Part shown: piece by piece, positions 63,902 through 64,000 of the stretch
How positions within the stretch are numbered: the stretch's first letter is position 1
Layout: each line of letters begins with the position of its first letter
Source: Pseudoalteromonas arctica
Lineage (GTDB): Bacteria; Pseudomonadota; Gammaproteobacteria; Enterobacterales; Alteromonadaceae
Length of the DNA stretch: 64,000 nucleotides
Assembly (NCBI RefSeq): GCF_012927645.1
Contig: NZ_JABBMT010000010.1
Span: 1-64,000, forward strand
Direction: 5' to 3'
Notes under the pieces: model-generated
Told to the model about the DNA's origin: nothing
The model's input: only the letters and a program-made list of their open reading frames with translations
Database searches by the model: none
Program-made: the position numbers and the translations under genes

Positions 63902-64000
63902 GCTGATCCTTTAATGTTTAAATGTTAACGCAGCATCATTAAATTAGACGCTTAAACATTGATTATTTCTTGCAGAAATAACGTACATAAATAAATAGTT

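Overview
The window reads as chromosomal DNA of a marine gammaproteobacterium of the Alteromonadales, most likely Pseudoalteromonas. The basis is the gene content and order (pspF divergent from pspABC next to sapABCDF and ycjXF; tig-clpP-clpX-lon-hupB-ppiD; accD-folC-dedD-cvpA-purF; a FimV/TspA-type protein beside truA), a fairly AT-rich composition, and the Pro/Arg/His tRNA cluster. The genus is an inference.

Layout. 1-3.8 kb is a scarred accessory region. It holds an IS3-type end that truncates a gene, two paralogous acidic proteins of unknown function plus a third broken copy, and a decayed Tn7/Tn5053-like tniB-tniQ remnant inside that third copy. 3.9-10.9 kb is mostly core: a small RRM protein, a secreted M28 peptidase, small conserved proteins, two identical tRNA-Tyr genes, a YgjP-like protease, an HD hydrolase and rlmI. 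10.6-15.6 kb is a minus-strand hrpA / response regulator / PilZ unit split by a MITE-like element. 15.7-18.3 kb carries phhAB and a methionine gamma-lyase; three TyrR-like boxes lie before phhA. 18.4-28.8 kb is the envelope-stress and peptide-uptake block: ycjXF and pspABC on the minus strand, pspF and sapABCDF on the plus strand, with a sigma-54 promoter before pspA.

28.8-36.0 kb is a genomic island. It contains a Type II restriction-modification system with its own controller protein and C-boxes, an AbiEi/AbiEii toxin-antitoxin pair, a Fic C-terminal remnant, a fragment of a tmRNA 3' end (a common attachment site), an uncharacterised two-gene cassette (a two-helix membrane protein with a CxxC-x11-CxxC motif and a 68-residue partner ending in CPACGK), and the C-terminal half of a tyrosine integrase. 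A 38-bp repeat flanks its right-hand 3.9 kb.

36-44.6 kb is the core proteostasis cluster (ppiD, hupB, lon, clpX, clpP, tig). 44.9-45.9 kb is a minus-strand tRNA operon (Pro, Arg, His, Pro, Pro) with a strong promoter, followed by three 83-bp tandem units that are partial tRNA-Pro copies. 46-51 kb carries folD, an EamA transporter, cysS, ppiB and lpxH. 51-53.3 kb holds miaE and two apparently frameshifted genes. 53.4-60 kb carries a Yip1-family protein and the purF-cvpA-dedD-folC-accD run, then truA. 60.1-63.9 kb is a giant acidic FimV-like protein with about forty 18-bp repeats.

The least explained pieces are the two-gene cassette at 34.5-35.2 kb, the paralogous proteins at 0.8-3.8 kb, and the tRNA-Pro-derived tandem units. 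All assignments come from reading motifs and gene order; no database search was run.
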